Shown: piece by piece, positions 60,335 to 64,000 of the stretch | Layout: the number at the start of each line of letters is the position of its first letter | Numbering within the stretch: position 1 is the first letter of the stretch | Assembly: GCA_000818945.1 (NCBI GenBank) | Contig: KN805404.1 | Location: 91,718 to 155,717 of the forward strand | DNA: 64,000 nt | Direction of reading: 5' to 3' | From: Schizochytrium sp. CCTCC M209059 | Taxonomy: Eukaryota > Sar > Bigyra > Thraustochytrida > Thraustochytriidae | The notes under the pieces: model-generated | What the model was told of the DNA's origin: nothing | Databases searched by the model: none | The model's input: only the letters and a program-made list of their open reading frames with translations | Program-made: the position numbers and the translations under genes

Positions 60335-60390
60335 GCTCGACTCGACTCGACTCGACTCGGCTCGACTCGACTCGACTCGACTCGTCTCGT
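60335..60390. repeat. (CGACT)n pentanucleotide tract
   Basis: About eleven CGACT/CGGCT units followed by CGTCT variants. Confidence 0.92.
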
Positions 60391-60654
60391 CGTCCTCTCG
60401 TCCTCGCGAAGCGCGTATGCCGCGGCTCGCTGCCGCGCGGCGTCCTCGCGCACGAGCGCGGCGAGCGAGCTGAGGAGGGCCAGCTGCGGCGGCTGCGCGT
60501 GCTCGGCCACGCGAAGAATAACGCACTCCGCTTCTCAGGCCTCCTCCCCGCCCCTGCCTCCCCTGCCTCCCCGGGTCGCGATCGATAACAGCCCCAAACT
60601 GGCTCATATAATTGAATAACAGCCGCCGGGCCTGCAGTGCGCGGCTCTCTCCGT

Positions 60655-60720
60655 CCTCCCCCCCTCCCTCTTTCCCTCCCTCCCTCTTTCCCTCCCTCCC
60701 TCCCTCCCTCCCTGCCTGCT
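60655..60720. repeat. (CCCT)n polypyrimidine tract
   Basis: Repeated CCCTCCCTCTTTCC units ending in CCTGCCTGCT, a pure pyrimidine strand that could form triplex DNA. A mirror-type purine run (GGGAGGGAGG) occurs at about 60869-60898. Confidence 0.88.
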
Positions 60721-62122
60721 GGCTGCCTATTGGCCCCTCCCTCGCTATTATTCGCCCTCCCTCCCTGCCCCAATCGCCCTCCCTTCCTCCGAGTCCCAGC
60801 CGAGCGTGTCGCTTGCGAAACCGAAGAAAAAAAGAAGAAAGGAAGAAATGGTAGGAGGAGACAGCCAAGGGAGGGAGGGAGGGAGGGAGGGAGGGAGGCT
60901 CCGCGGGGGCGCAGAGTCAAGCTGCACTGCAGTGGGCAGGGGGAGTGGCAGGGTGGCGGGCCACGGCCCGGCAGGCGGAGGCGCGATGGATGGATGCATG
61001 CATGCATGCAAGGATCGGTGCACGAACTTCGAATGAACGAAAAGGCGGAAAGATGGACAAGCTCCAGCGCTCGCGCTCGGTCGCTTCGTGGAAGGGGGAG
61101 GGTGGTGATTCAAGCCAGCCTTCGTCTTGATCCAGGATGACTCATTCATCAACAGGTTCACTCAATCATTCATCGGCAAAAAAACAGCGAGGAGGCGTGC
61201 AGTGCTGCCTGCTCTTGGCCCCGCGGCCACGCCAACGAATAGGACAGACACGGATACCAGATTGACAGACATGATGGCAAGCAATCCTGACTCGCTGGGG
61301 AGGGCATGGTCCCGTACAACTCGGGAGGGCCAAGCAAGTACAGCAAGCTAGTGGCCACTGCCCACATGGCTCAGCGCGGGACCGTTCGACGCCTCTCTCT
61401 CTCTCTCTCTCTCTCTGTGTGTCGAGCGAAGCGAGCCATCCGAAAAGAGCTCGGAGGGGCCGCCACGTAGGACGAACGAAGGAAGAAACAGTCGACGCGC
61501 TCGCCCGCGCGCTCGCTGTTTTCCCCTTGCTTGCTTGCTTGCTCACAATTGCTTGCTTCCACCGAAGCGGATCGAACAGCCAGAATAGAGAGAAACTATC
61601 GGGCCCAAGTTCAACAACTATCCTGTACCATTCAAGTGCAAGAGGGTTGGCTGGTCAAGCGTCCAAACGGCCGGCGACAGCATCACGCGGTAATTAGAGG
61701 CCTGGGTAACTTTGCTTTCTACGACGAATGGAATCAATGCGCGCCTTGGACTTTCGCAACGCCAAGCTAGACCTCCAAGCTTGAAGCCGTTTGTGCGACG
61801 TAGACCACGTACTACCGTAGTCCCGTCAGGGCAAGACTGTAGCGATCGAAACGGCAAAAGAGCGAGGGCCGATATTAGCGAGAGAAACGAATTCGTTCAC
61901 TTCAGTAGCGAGCCAGCAATGGCCAACACAGCTTGCCAAAGCTATAGTTAGCTAAAGTGCATGGATCACTGCATGGCATGACGGAACGGCAAACGGCTAT
62001 CTGATTCCTCATCCCTTCACGGAGCTTGCGGCCTCCATTTTCGCTGGTCAGAGAAACGAAAAAATTGAGCACATGCGCGTCGCACCACGTCGCGAGCCAG
62101 CCAACCAGCCAACCAGCCAACC

Positions 62123-62493
<371 letters not shown>

Positions 62494-64000
62494 GAACAGG
62501 ATGCAAGGTTTGTGTCCCCGCTACGCACAGAAGTTGCCTCGGTTTCTCCTTGCTTTGTTCTTACTGGAGCTTTGTCCCAGAACAGGAGCTACAGCTTCCT
62601 CTTGTAAATTATCTCCTTGCTACTCGATGCATGCACTGCTGCGCACCGCACCGCACCGCACCGCACCGCATAGCACCGCGCCGTCACACCGACAGATGCT
62701 CTCAAGATTGGCCAACCATCGCCATCCCATCTTCTTCCTCTTTGTGGTGGTTTCCTGAATGAAACGAAGAAAAACGCAGCAGACCGCAGGCCGCAGCGTA
62801 GGAGGGCAAGTGGTGGTGCCAATGGAGAGAACGCTACATACTATACGGCGCAAGAGCGACCACCGCGCTATGCACTACTACAACGGGTCAGCAGCGCTCT
62901 CGGTTTCTACCCAGCCAAGAAAATACTCGATTGGCAGGCGCGACAAACCATCTCGCCAAGGCCCTCCCTGTGCTCGGCGGATGGGAAGGATGGTAGGGCA
63001 CTAACGTCCGAGCTCGCAAAGTCGGTCGAGACGAGTCGATTCGACCGCCGCCGACCTACCCACTCACGCAACCATCCACCCGCGGCTGACCGATTAATCG
63101 ATCACTCACTGTCAATCTCGATCAATCAAGCAATCAATGAATTGAAGAATCGACCGACCGACCGACCCACCTGTGGACATAACAACACCGAAGGGGGGCC
63201 GACGTGTGACCCAACGTTTCGTTGTGTGGCTGTTCCAGCGAAGCCTCCACTACACACGCGATTGCTGCCTTGTGGTAACGTCTGGCTGACTGACTGGCTG
63301 CTACTAGGCCTAGACAGTCATTATGTCAGTCAGACAGTCCGACAAACAGACAGACAGAACAGACAGACACACGTATGTGGCTGCCAGCTGCAGATTGTCG
63401 CTTCCGGCGTAGCATCTGTCGCCTTCCTCGCCCGTTTACAATGCTCGGCAAGTGCTGCCTGACGCGACGCTTGCAGTTGGTTGAACGAACCACGTGCCAG
63501 AAGCCACCGGTAACACGAAGAGAGGAGGGCCAGACGGTCTGCGTATGGCCATGGGGCGCAACGCTGCGCTGAATAAACGGCCAGTGCATTTGCGCGGAGA
63601 AGACGAAGCTTTTGCGGAGAAGTCGAGCCTTGTGCGGAGAAGATGGCGATGCGGGAGGGCGTAAGACACTGCTCAGCTCGGCCATGCATGCTCGAGCGCT
63701 TGGAGTCGCTCAAGCTGGCTCTGAGTCCGTCTTTAACTTCAGCCGCCCCGCTCCGCTGCCGGTGGCATGGGACGGTGACAGATTGAGTTGACTTTAGGCT
63801 GCGCCAAGCTGTAGTGGCAATGCAGCGCGAAACCTGCGTTGTTCCGCGCGTGCGAAGATGCGGAGGCGCCATGAAACTGGCCGCCGATAGGCATCTTCTT
63901 GGCTGAACGCTCTGCACAAAGGTGTACAATGCAAATTCGTGATGGCTATGCTCGGTGCGGGTGCGCAAACTCCTGACATTGGTGTTGACGAGCGGGCGGG

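Noticed and set aside
63330..63968. 212-codon minus-strand frame at the window end
   Set aside because: No domain or start context, and the sequence includes repeated GCGGAGAAG and CAGACAGA units.

Overview
The window is nuclear DNA of a eukaryotic microbe. There are no operons or Shine-Dalgarno sites. Genes sit singly in divergent and convergent pairs, start at ATGs with eukaryotic context, and are almost all one exon. Coding DNA is GC-rich, while spacers carry long simple repeats. The gene mix (CREB-type bZIP with NTF2-like tails, HPAT-like glycosyltransferase, bacterial-type MgtA Mg2+ ATPase, PAN/apple and FG-GAP/Calx-beta surface proteins, DOPA-dioxygenase-like enzyme) fits a stramenopile. 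A thraustochytrid (Labyrinthulomycetes) is my best guess. That is an inference from architecture, not a database result.

Layout: 1-6 kb, bZIP factor (+) and Golgi-type glycosyltransferase (+), then a 631-bp uninterrupted TG tract. 6-15 kb, ATRX/ARIP4-type SNF2 ATPase (-) and MgtA-like P-type ATPase (-). 15-27 kb, membrane alpha/beta hydrolase (+) and a very large PAN/apple repeat receptor with a cytoplasmic SAM domain (+). The receptor's reading frame is broken by one 650-bp duplication in its repeats. 27-32 kb, type II thioesterase (-) and ARMC6 homologue (+) from a shared promoter, a 145-N assembly gap, then an ankyrin protein with an F-box-like end (-). 32-34.6 kb, a gene-free tract with an island of about 17% GC. 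34.6-39 kb, DNAJC7-like TPR/J-domain co-chaperone (+) and a leucine-rich repeat protein (-). 39.5-49.4 kb, a 3308-aa secreted multidomain protein (+). 49.7-59.4 kb, an acidic helical-repeat protein (-), a three-exon LigB-type dioxygenase (-), a single-pass membrane protein (-) and a RING protein (-). 59.4-64 kb, gene-free DNA dense in tetra- and pentanucleotide repeats.

The genes do not form one pathway. The loosest functional theme is the cell surface: the PAN receptor, the giant FG-GAP protein, the single-pass membrane protein and a secretory-pathway glycosyltransferase. The strongest candidates for undescribed biology are the PAN-SAM receptor, the FG-GAP/YHYH giant with its repeated modules, the six-copy helical repeat protein, the SNF2 protein with a possible BRCT end, and the low-GC island. 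Several long reading frames open upstream of any ATG. For those I moved the start to the first credible ATG and say so in each entry.
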